A DNA stretch of 64,000 bases from assembly GCA_034336665.1 (NCBI GenBank), contig CM067568.1, positions 14,603,983 through 14,667,982 of the forward strand, read 5' to 3'. Origin of the DNA: Luscinia megarhynchos. Taxonomy: Eukaryota; Chordata; Aves; Passeriformes; Turdidae. Position numbers and translations under genes: made by a program. The notes below the pieces were generated by a model. The model did no database searches and was not told where the DNA came from. It was given only the letters and a program-made list of their open reading frames with translations. Positions 1-10,339 of the stretch are shown here, piece by piece; positions within the stretch are counted from its first letter, which is position 1; every line of letters begins with the position of its first letter.

Positions 1-660
1 AGGAGACTCGTGGCTCGGCTGCTCCGGGGAGGGGGGAGGGATGGCTCCCAGCCGCCCAGCCCGCGGCTGTTGCGGGGATTTTGGGGGGGCCCAGCCCCTG
101 GGGGAGGGGGTGCCCGGCTGGGGACCGCGGTCCTGCCCTGGGCGGGCGCAAGGCAGCGGCGCTGGGCACCGGTGCCTCCCGCTGCCACCAAAGCTGTGGC
201 TTCGGGGGACCCCCTACCCTAAACACACACACATCCACGCACATGGCCCGTGGGCTAACAGGGTCCTGCGTGCTCACCCCCGTTCCCTAGCTGAGCCGGG
301 GGTGACGCTCCAGGGTGGCTGGGGGCTCCTGGGGTCCCGCAGAGCCGCGGTGCAGGGGGAACCCGGGATGGCCGTGAGCCGGCTGGCCCGGGCAGGCAGG
401 GTGGCAGCAGCATGGGCTGCCAGCGCATTTTGGATTTTTCTGCACGCTGAGCAACAGGAGACAAGCAGCAGCCTGCGCCTCAGCCCGCGATGCTCCGGGC
501 ACGGCGGTGCCGAGAGTGGCAGCGCTCCCTCGGGCCACAGCTCGCCTCGCCCCCCGGGAAATTCCGCACTGCAAGGGCAGGAGCTCTGCTCCCGGCTGGG
601 CATCCCACCGCAGGGCCGGGCCTGAGCCCCGCCTTGCAGAAACTGCGTTTTGTCCCCTCC
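1..660. promoter_or_regulatory. CpG island 1 at the window edge
   Basis: This block is very GC-rich with many CpG dinucleotides (for example around 100-200, 345-400 and 480-620), in sharp contrast to the rest of the window. It includes a GC box (GGGCGGG, 140-146). It is cut by the window edge, so its true extent is unknown. Several long open frames exist on both strands here, but none resembles a known protein and all are expected from the low stop-codon density of GC-rich DNA. Established amniote synteny places CDKN1C, a small GC-rich gene convergent with KCNQ1, on this side. The island may belong to that gene, but I see none of its diagnostic sequence (CDI domain, QT domain or C-terminal RKR motif). 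Confidence 0.7.
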
Positions 661-3600
661 CGCTTGCCCAGACGCCTTCCCCTCGCCTCACAGCGCTGCT
701 CTGTGTGCGCGTGTTTTGTTTGGTTTTGTTGTTTTTCTTTTTCAAGTCCGCAAACTTGTGATTTTCTGTGCAGCTTGTGGGGAGCGAATCAGTATGAGGG
801 AGCACCCTTCTCATTGAAACTGGAGGTGAATAAATTATGAGCAGGCGAAAATCGGAACAATGTCTCTGAGCGAGTGTTTTCTAGAGAGTTACTATTCCAG
901 GCTTTGAAATCAATTGATACATAATTAGATTCCTCAAGAGAGGACAAACAAGGGCTGCCATTCACCCCTCCTTCTCCCACATGCATCCCAAAGAGAGACT
1001 GGAGGCTTTAGCAGAAACCAGACAGCCAGCATTCTCCAGCACTAAAAACATATTCTGGCTTTGGGTGTTCATTTAACAAACAGATCCTTGAACCTTGCTT
1101 CTGTTTTCAGTTTATTTCGACCATGTTTCTTTGTGTTCAGTTCATTAAAACATGTCTCTTTTGAGATCTATTTTTACATTTCAAGAATCCAGTATTGTAC
1201 TTCTGTGGTGGCAGATGGCCCTAGACATCCAAGCATAAGCTCTTTCCTGCTTTTTTCCCCCTCTTTCTTAGGTCCTTTCTGCTCTGCACTTGAAGCTGTG
1301 AGCAGCAACCATCCCTTTTTGCAAGGTCTGGGGCTGGCTCTCGATTCAGCGCAGGGTTCTAACATGTTACAGTCCCTGCTGTGCCCTCGAGGTGTATTTA
1401 AGCACAGCGGGTGCTACTGTTTGTAAAGTAAGAGCCCTTCACAGCTGGATAGATCCTCGTCACACGGGTGGCACGAAGGCTAATTTTGTATCTTTGCCTC
1501 ATATTTGCCTCGTGTTAATGCTCTATGGTCCCCCAAATGAATGTATCAGTGGTTAAGGTTGAGTTTTATTCTTGAGGGAGACAGAAAAATATGGATCTGG
1601 ATTTGTAAAAGAGAGGAAAAAACATGTGACAATTAGATAAAAATATTGTAAAGGTGATCAAACAAAGCAGCATCACCCCTAGCTAAGTGGGCCACCTAAT
1701 TGAAGGCAATGGCTTGGCTCCTCAGGCTACCCTTGGGACTGATGTGCTAGCCACAACCACTTCCAAACCTGGTATCAAACATGGATCAGAGTGCTGCAGC
1801 CATGAGCACTTTTTGGTCACATATCAATAGCACTAAAAAGACCTGTACCAACAACAAGAAAAGCCTGCCTGAGCTGCTGTAGAGCCATTTCTTAGGTAAG
1901 GCAGCAGCCATACTATAGCCTACAATAAGCTGAGCGTTTTGAAGACATTACAAACAGAATAACAAATCCCTACATCTTATCAAGCCACAGGATCTGTAGG
2001 AGAGGGTAAGGCAAATCTGACTTATGTATTATTTGGAAGCAGGTAAATCTGTGTCCTCTCTAGTAAAAAGATAAAAAGTCTGAGAGGCTTTTGTCCAAAG
2101 ATAGTCCAAAAGTGAACAGACTGGAGGCTGGTTTGCTGCCTCAAACAGTCCCTTGCTTTGAGTGAGTGCCCACCTTGTGTCCTGGTACAGCCCTGCCTAC
2201 TAGCAAACTCTGAAGAATAATGTGGATTTGACTTAGCCTCACAGATTTTTTTCCAGCCTTAGCACAGAAATCCCAGCATACATATTCATGTCTTTCTGGT
2301 GGATTGGGATCAGATATTAATACATATACAGCTCAGTGGAACAAGCTTGCATTGCTGCTGCAATTCCTCCTGTGTTGCTGGACCCCAGCCACAGCATGGA
2401 GTGAGTGCAGCTGGGGCCACCAGGGACTCCTGGCTGAGGGTGGGAAATGCCTCACCCCCACCAGGGGAATTTAAGGGAGGAAGGCACAGTCTCTGATTGC
2501 ACAGGTTGTACTGGCAATCACAGACTCCCTTCAGGATGTGCCTGTTCCAGGTCTGCCTTGTGTCAGCCTCCAAAGAGCCCCAGGTTTCTGAGAGTGCACA
2601 GGAGAGGAATAACACAAGCTTCTTCCTTTCCCCTTCCCATGGATCCCCTCTGCCTTCTTCTGATGGGACTGCACTCAGAAATGAGAAGTGGCAGAAGAAA
2701 TCACTGTGTGAGATGGCATTGCCACATCACTAAACACTTCTGCAAGCCAGACACCATTCTTTTTGCCTCCTTTTGAGTGTGTCCTCCCTCCAAATTCAGA
2801 AGGTGAAGACAGTTTGGGAGTGAAACAACCCACAGACTTACAACCTGGATGGAGGGGAAACCTTGGCAGCTGCAAGCCAAGTCTTAGAGAGGTCAGAGAA
2901 AGACAGTAAGAACACAAACACAGAGAGCAGGAAACATTCAAAGAGCAGGGAATGTTTGGGGCTTGTCAGGAAAGGAAAGAAGAAGAAAAAAAAGCTCTGC
3001 AGATCAAAGCTTGATTAGTCTTAATCCTTCACAAAAATGCCCAGGTCCTTCCAACATTTGCTTTTTTTTCCTTCCCCATCATCCCTGCTATTGCTTGTCT
3101 TGGTGATTTGCTTGCAAATGTATTAGACAACTCCAGATCTTTCACTGTTAGAAGCATGAAAATAGAGGATAGGTACTATTATCCACTAAGCAACACTCCC
3201 ACAGTTAGCACAGTCCTCCAGAGAGACCTGCCAGATAATGGCTTTTGAGAGGAGCTTAGAGACATCTGGAGCAGCCATTTTCTCTCTTTGTACATGGAAA
3301 ATAAAGATTAGCTAGGGCACGGGGAGGGGGGGGCTAAGAATATAATGAAGGGCAATGGATAAACCAATGTCACATTGCCCATCTGTGTGACTGGCTTCCT
3401 GCAAAACGGCTCGTGCAGGCTTCCCTGAAATCCGTGGATTTCTGTGCAGGTGGAAGAGCTCCCCATTGGTTTGGGAGTCTGGGGTCTCACATCACAGGCT
3501 CTTCGGGGAGGATTTTGTCTATAAAGCAGCTGGTGCTTTCTGAGTGGCAGATGCAGAAATATTTTTTTTTTTTTTCTTAATGACTGGTCTTTTCAAGAGT

Positions 3601-3899
3601 TTTCTTTTCTTTGTAGGACCCGGTTTTCTTTTAAAATTTTGATCGTTTTCATGCAAAAGACTCATTCCAACCAATTCTGCATCAAGGGCCACTGGAGTTT
3701 GGGGCTGAGCTCAGTTGTCATCTCTGGGCTGTGTATCCCATCAGAGTGTGAGAGCTCCAGCGCTTGTAACCAGAGACGCTCACAAGGGCTGCAGAGGCGA
3801 TGGTCACATTTAAAGCATCAATGGCACACTGGGGATGACAGTCCTAGATTTGATGTCTGCTTAAAAAGGTCTTTGTGGATCTTGTAGTGCGGTTGGAGA
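661..3899. other. Intergenic sequence, no gene seen
   Basis: Ordinary CpG-poor sequence separates the two CpG islands. Open frames here are short (about 120 residues or fewer), overlap on both strands and show no recognisable domains. No recent transposable element was recognised. There is a short T tract at about 3560-3575. Confidence 0.6.
829..834 (+). terminator. AATAAA possible poly(A) signal after CpG island 1
   Basis: AATAAA lies in the transition from GC-rich to ordinary sequence. About 25-60 bases further on is a T/GT-containing stretch (TGTCTCTGAGCGAGTGTTTT). If CpG island 1 is the 3' part of a plus-strand gene (CDKN1C would be expected by synteny), this is where its transcript could end. 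The hexamer is common by chance, so the support is weak. Confidence 0.25.
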
Positions 3900-4445
3900 A
3901 GAGATGCTCTGGAGGACAAAGCCCAAACCCACAACCCTTAGGGCGGGGGTTCAGGAGCCGCCCAGATCGCCTTGCAGCGTAAAAACGATGGAAAAAAAAA
4001 CCCATATGCGGGCGGGCTGCGGCCGGGGTGGGGAAAGGGCGAGACGGGGAGGTTTGGGAAATTCTTTCCTTTCGGCCGAGCACCCCCAGCCCCCGCCGGG
4101 AGCCGCAACAGCACCGCGTCGTGTGCGCTCCCTCTGCTGGCCCCGCCGCGCCCCGCACGGAGGGACGGACAGACAGACAGACCCTCCCCGCGGACCCCCG
4201 CTCCGGGAGCACAGCGAGCGCCCGGCAATTCCCCCGGGAGCCGCGAGCATCCCAGCGCAGCCCCCGCCCGGCTGCCGTGCTGGAGCGGCGAGCGGGACAG
4301 ACCCAAACGTGGAGCAGGAGGATGGGAGCCGTGGGATGCTCTCCCTGCATCCACCGCATCCCGGCATTCTAGGGAAAAAAAAGTAGTTTGAACCATTTTC
4401 CAAAAATCAGCGTTGGAATGGAGTCGCCGCGGACACAGCGCTGCT
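3900..4445. promoter_or_regulatory. CpG island 2, candidate promoter or insulator
   Basis: This is a compact GC- and CpG-rich block beginning near a GC box (GGGCGGGGGT, 3941-3950). It contains a GACA-type microsatellite (about 4165-4181) and a CTCF-like motif (4127-4140). It lies about 17 kb beyond the KCNQ1 stop and about 3.3 kb from CpG island 1. Long open frames on both strands reflect low stop density and do not match known proteins. In birds a CpG island like this commonly marks a transcription start. I cannot assign it to a gene; an unannotated non-coding RNA promoter is one possibility. Confidence 0.65.
4127..4140 (-). promoter_or_regulatory. CTCF-like core motif in CpG island 2
   Basis: The minus strand reads CCAGCAGAGGGAGC, which agrees with the vertebrate CTCF core CCASYAGRKGGCRS at 13 of 14 positions; the mismatch is A for C at position 12. 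A site in a CpG island between KCNQ1 and the expected CDKN1C position would be a natural domain boundary. CTCF sites in this imprinted cluster are known in mammals, but occupancy in birds is not shown by the sequence. Confidence 0.4.
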
Positions 4446-4455
4446 GAGCATCCAC

Positions 4456-4480
4456 CTGGAAAAAGAGAGCAGAAGAACAA
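4456..4480 (-). other. Strong minus-strand splice acceptor beside CpG island 2
   Basis: The minus strand carries a near-ideal 3' splice site: a 20-base T/C-rich tract ending CTCTTTTTCCAG, with AG at 4457-4456, followed by GTGGATGC. An open frame runs from the acceptor into the CpG island as far as about 3938. This is a motif-based call; no partner donor or protein homology was identified. Confidence 0.3.
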
Positions 4481-7400
4481 ATGTGTGAGGTGGCACCATG
4501 TCTCACTGCAATTTCACCTCCCAGTTCTGGGGGATGAACCCAAAGGCAGCGAGGGCAGGACAAACAGAAGCAGTGACGACATTTTCTGACGTGCTGCTGT
4601 GTTTCTGGGTGAAGAGGTGTGTGGGGAGTCCCACTTATGTCGGGAAGACCTTAACCTCGAGCAAGAAATGAAGCTGCTACTCCAGACTCGTTAAACGGGG
4701 GTGTGGAGATAACCTGTGCCGTGCCTGGTTGCAAGGGAAGAGCTGCAGGTGGAAAAGGGGCAACAAATAAACAAGTCTATTTTGGGACAGAGACACCTGT
4801 CCGAGGCCACCCAGCTGGAGCTAAAGTCACTTGCTCAACCCAGTGAGATACAACTCCTGTGATGCTTGAGGCAGAAGGTGTTAGCAGTGCCTGCAGGATG
4901 CTGAGGGAGGTGTGTGGGGCAGCTAATCATGCTGGAGTGAGAGAACAGAGATCTTTGTAGTGCTCCTGTTCTCACAGCAGCTGGGCTTCTCAAACAACTT
5001 CCCTTCACTGGAGCAGCTTGTACCAGACACCTTCCTAATGCAGCACTTCAGAGCTGCCCTGGTTTTGAGATAAAGGGAGCAAATTGCACGGACTTTAAAA
5101 CTATTAGAGATAATCAGGTGCACTTCCAAAACCTTGACTTGTTTTGTCTGCTTTTTTATACTATTGAAGGCAATAGTAAAGTTCTGACTAATTTGATATT
5201 TATCCATGTGGTTGGGCTAGAAGGTTGGATTTCTTAAAGTCTAATTTCTATTTCACTGAAACATATTCCTTTATTTAATCTATGAATTAACAAAATTTGA
5301 CCCTTGTTGCCACCCTGCTTTCCACCTGCTCCATTCTTCCCAAACTACTCCAGACCCAGACTCCAATCTGACTGCAGCAATTAGAATAGAAATCACAGAG
5401 CAAGTGTTTTAATTGGCCACAGAGCACATAGCACATTTAAATCTCCTGTGATAACACTGAGAATACAATGAGCAACCCTGATGATTTTTAAGACAAGTAT
5501 GTACAGTTTTAATTTTATTGCACAAAAACACCTGAAGTGATTTTTAATTGAAGGTAATGCTTTTTCACAATAATTTTGCTATCACTCACCTGGCTAAAGT
5601 ACTTAAATGTAGATTTTTGGATTGATTTAAAAAACTCCAAGGGTCATGTTAGATAAGATTTCATTAATGACTGATGCACGTGTAATTTGGCCAAAGAAAG
5701 GTGGCAGAGTTGTTCCAGGAGCAAAATCTACCATTATGCAAAACCAAATGCAGTATTTTTAGGAGGAGTATTTAGTAAAAAGAAGAGGTACCAAAACATA
5801 CAGAATCCCAGAGGGACAAGTGGACAAAAAAAGGGACAAGACTAGTATTCAAGCAGAGGAGATAAAGCTCAAATCTTAACAAATGTTATTTGAATAAACA
5901 CATTAGAAGTCCAAATAAATATAGGACAACTTGTGAGGCCAACACTAAGCACATAAAGAGAAAAAAAAGTTTAATCTAAATAGTGCAGAACTAAAGGACA
6001 GGGTTGTGGCTGCACTTGGAAAATGTTGTTTCCTTACGGTGGGGACCTCAACTGGTCCATAGTTTGGGCTGGCTGGTGCTTCAGTCTTGCCAGAATCCAT
6101 CTTCAGGAGGGTTCAGGCTGGGTTCATTGAAACAGGAACCTGACATTGCTGGTTAGATTTGAGCAACTTGCCTTAACATGTCTTTGTGCACGTGAGAGGG
6201 GGAGCATTCCCAGGGTGAGTGGGGAGCCCTGAGATGGAGAAGGAGCACACAGGTGGATAGATTTGGGATCAAGACCTAGGACTGTGGAGAAGGATATGCC
6301 AAAATCCTGTCCCAGTCTGATCTGTCTTGGCTCCTTCCTAGAGGACCCAAGAGCTGAAATTATTCTCTACCAGCAGCATTTACACACCTGCCAAGTGGAA
6401 CATTGCATGGCTTCCCTGTAGAGCCCACCTGGCTAAACTCTAGCTGTGTACCTGAGGGCAACATCACAGATACTGGGGCCTTTTTGGCAGCTCAGTGCAC
6501 ATTTTCTACTCTTGATCTTTTCCTGATAAACAGCATAGAGCAAGTTTCTCTACTAGAGGCAAACCTACTTAGCTAACAACTCCAAAATACACCACAAGAA
6601 AAATACCATCCTAAGCTTTCCTTACTTGTGTTTAACAGAGAAAGGAGATGATGAAGCATTTTGTTGACTCTTCTATAGATAAATAAACACAAAAAGATTA
6701 AAAATCACCCCCAGATGGAGGGGATAGGGATGCCTCTACATCCTCCTTGGCAACACACTGATAGTGCTACTCACCCAGGACAAGGTGTTTTCCAAGGCTC
6801 TCTGCAGAAGGAACTTGGTAAGGAGGGTAGCCAAGAGCCAGCAGGGAGGAGTTTTATTCATGGGGGTATTCCTGCTTGGCTGCCCCACACCTGTGAGCAT
6901 CATGGGTCTGGCAAAGGGCACAGCAGTGCTCAGAGGCTGCAAGCTGAAGTCAATTATGTGCCAGGTGCACACAAACCACTTTCAGGATGCTTTGCAATTT
7001 GATCACACTTCCCACCTCCACCCCACCTGCTCGAATAAAGAGCTAAGAAACTCCTTGTTGCAACAAAGAAACCCAAAAAACTTTTGGGTAACCCTATGCG
7101 TTCAGAAGCTGCAACTCAGAAAACAAATCACCAGATCATTATTGGTGAAGTAATAGCAAAGCTGCTATTTTAAGCCTTCCCTGTTCATAGTCGAAATACC
7201 ATTCATTTCAAGCCACAGTGTGGTATCTAGCAGCAAATTGCTGTGGCAGCCTGGTTTCCTTGGAGACATCCACCTTCATCTTACGGTCTGTGTAACCAGG
7301 AGAGTGCTAAACTTGGCTCAGCTCCCACTGCATCCCCTAACAGTATTTTCACCAGCTCAAACAGGAGGTATTCAGGCTTGGATTTATGCAATCTCAATGA

Positions 7401-9950
7401 GTTCTCATTTTGATTATGGCAAAAATTGCCTTTTTATTTGATCTGTGAGCAGTGAATCTGCCAGACAGGCATAAAAGTTTGAAGAAATACAAGTTTCTCT
7501 CCTGACAAACCTGCATTTTTTCATGCACAACTGGCTTTGAAGGAATATCCTCCTATCAGTTGGTTACTCAGCAACTTCTCAAGAACCCAAAACAGTATGA
7601 GTCCATTGAACACTTTCTTGTGCTGTTTTCTTGATGACAAGACCTTAGAAGAGGAGGGACTGCACACTAATATTTTGAGTTCAGTTCAGTTGGCAGATAA
7701 TTCTTCTAAACATGTGAAAGGACATCAACCAACACAGAAATAACAAATTCTAACATTAGCTTTCTCCAGTTAGAAATAGTATGGTTGTGTATGATTTCCC
7801 CTTCCCTAAATATAAACCACTTTCCCCCACAGAGATGATGGACAACAGTCTGACCCTTCCTGGCTTTTACTGTTTTCCTTTAGAGAGGTTTTGAAGGCTG
7901 GAGACTGATCCATCCACCATCAGATGCTGGGTTTTACACTGTATTAAATGCTTTCTTTTGCAGACATATTACTTACACAAGCTTCATTGGCACAGTGAAA
8001 CTATTGCCATGCATTTAAAACTAAGAACAGGTTCCAGGAATCATCCCTTCAAGTAATTTTGCTTCTAGAGATGTCTTGTATAGCAGTCTTTCCTCCTGCT
8101 CCCTTTACAAATGGAAGCCAAACTTGTGTTGCTGTAATCCATCCCAAACAGTGATGCCCTTCAGACCTGTCCACTGGGTTTATCTCACAGTGCTCATGAT
8201 CTGTATCTGCTCCCACCATAAAAATCCTTTCCATTCTGGGAACTGTGATATGAACTCCACCCTTTCCTGGAATACCTGTCTTGGTATTAACTTTAAATAA
8301 ATGCTGTCATTTTGATTACTAGGCAACTTACTCCTCCCCAGCAGAGCAAATTCCATCCCTTTTCCAGTTGTTTTTCTTCTTTAGGTGTATGGGTTACCTT
8401 GTCATAACTTGTTTAGTCACTGACAGCTTGTCACAACCAGAGCAAAACCATCATTCTCTTCTTGGGTGTGTGAATTTAAGCCAGGCTTTTGGCTAGTACT
8501 TTAGACAGAACAGCTTCTGTAGGCCAAGGGCAGGAGGATGCAGAGATTATGCAGGATGCTGCCAGCTGAACTCCTCCTGCAGGTAAAATTTCCCCCAAGC
8601 TCTATCTCACACTACACTGGTAAACACAGCTACACTAAATACAAAAGTCCAAGTTAAAAGTGTGAAGGCTTTTCCAATTCAGAATAGATTTAGTTCTTAA
8701 TGTTTAATTTCCATTTTTGGCTGCAAACTTCTGAAGCAATAGAAAACACTTGTTCTGCATGTCTCCCTTTCTGCTCATTTATCTCCTTGCCTGGACCACA
8801 CAGATCTAGAATTCCTTCATCCCAGGTTCCCACCTTGACCCTAAAAAGACTTTTTACAAGTTACATAGTTTGGGCTCCTGTTTTTTTGGCATAGGTTACA
8901 TGATGGTGTCAGCACCAACAATGCCACAGTCCAGCAGCAGAAACACACGTTACTTCTTACCAAACATTTCCTCTCCCTGCCTCCTCCTTCCCCCCATCTG
9001 CTGCTCATTTTCTTATCCAGCCTGGCTCATATCTTGCAAATGGCATCCCATTTGGTGGGACACACACTCAGAGTGAAGCCAGACACGTTTGCCCAGTCAC
9101 GCAGGCTTTACAGAAAGCATCCATAGTGATGCAATAGTACAATAATTAAAAATAATGTTTACAAGCTCAGTCCAAAGCTTCCATGATGGGAGGGGAGCTG
9201 ATGCCAATAATCTGCATGTGACAATGTGTAATTAAAGAGTAAGAGGATGATGGTTGCAGCTGTGGAGTTGACAAGGCTGATGCAGTTCAGGCTGCTGATT
9301 TTCTTTCCACAAACGTAGAAACTAGATTTTGGAGAAACTGTCCTGTTTTGCAGGATTCTCTGCTGGTTCTGCAGAAATATCCTCCATTAACTGCCACAAA
9401 AATGTCCCCTACAGATCCCCTCTTGCAGATGACTGTTGCACACAGGTTCTGACAGCATCTGTGTGGGCTTTGAAGGACCTAAACATGTGAGCTGACACAC
9501 GGATAGCATGGGCTAGAGAGTGAGTAACCATGGTGTAAACTAGAGATCAGAGCCTGGCCTGGAGCGCAGCTGGAAACGGTGCCAGTGACATTTCTGTGCT
9601 ATTTACTGTGCAGATGCTGCTTTGTGCAGACATTGTCTGTAGTAAAACACACACAAACTGTGTATTACAAATCTTGCTGGATTTGAAAGTTTCCTGGAGA
9701 AGCAGTGCAAGTTTGCAAATCCGGAAAGAATATTGCTGGGACTTGTTGAAGTGCTCAATATAAACTGTAACACACAAGCCATTAAAATGAGGATATTTGG
9801 CATTCAGAGTCACACATATGGGCCTTTCAAAACCATTCTTCTCGTTTGGCAGCTCCTACGGTCCTTGAATGATGCACAACCTCCTTTTATATGTTCCTGT
9901 AAGATGCTTCTGCAAAGTTGGCATTTTTAAAAATAAATTGTGGAGGAGAA
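4480..9950. other. Intergenic sequence, no gene seen
   Basis: This span is AT-moderate, CpG-poor DNA downstream of KCNQ1. Open frames are short and without recognisable domains. I did not recognise transposable elements, RNA genes or strong tandem repeats here. Confidence 0.6.
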
Positions 9951-9959
9951 ATCCTACCA

Positions 9960-10330
9960 AGAAACACGGATCTGATTTAAGGGAAGCTTTGGAAAATGAC
10001 TTCATTTGCATGATTCCTTTTGCAAATCCTAGCTGATGTCCTTGCTTTGTGCTCAGTTTTTCGTTTGGCTGCTTCTAGACGTGCGAATCTGGAAGCCTAC
10101 TTGTTGGAAGCAGCCCTGAGCCAGGCTTTGCAAGCGAAATGTCAGCGCTGTCCGAGGCTGGGGACACTTTCTGTGCTGATAAGCACCTCCTCTGAGTGGC
10201 CAAACTGATCCATCTCCCGCTCTGACAGTGCCATTGTCTAACCTGACTGTTGAGCCAGGCTTTAAGGCTAAGCAAAGGATAAAACCCTACAATTGACCAT
10301 GTCCAATGACTGCCTCCATCATGTGACATT
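9960..10330. promoter_or_regulatory. Candidate regulatory patch with octamer, GATA and SOX motifs
   Basis: This patch retains more CpGs than its surroundings. It contains a perfect octamer ATTTGCAT (10004-10011, POU-factor type), GATAAG (10178-10183) and CCATTGT (10231-10237, SOX type) within about 230 bases. A reverse-strand open frame of 141 residues overlaps it but has no recognisable domain. Short motifs occur by chance, so the call rests on clustering and base composition. Confidence 0.25.
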
Positions 10331-10339
10331 TCCTCCACG

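Noticed and set aside
10..840. Several 100-190 residue open frames on both strands of CpG island 1
   Set aside because: They overlap one another in multiple frames, are rich in Gly/Pro/Arg/Ala as expected from GC-rich DNA, and show no known domain or convincing exon boundaries.
3904..4480. Plus-strand open frames of 114-160 residues in CpG island 2
   Set aside because: Low stop-codon density in GC-rich DNA explains them; there is no homology and no splice structure on the plus strand. Only the minus-strand acceptor was kept as a finding.
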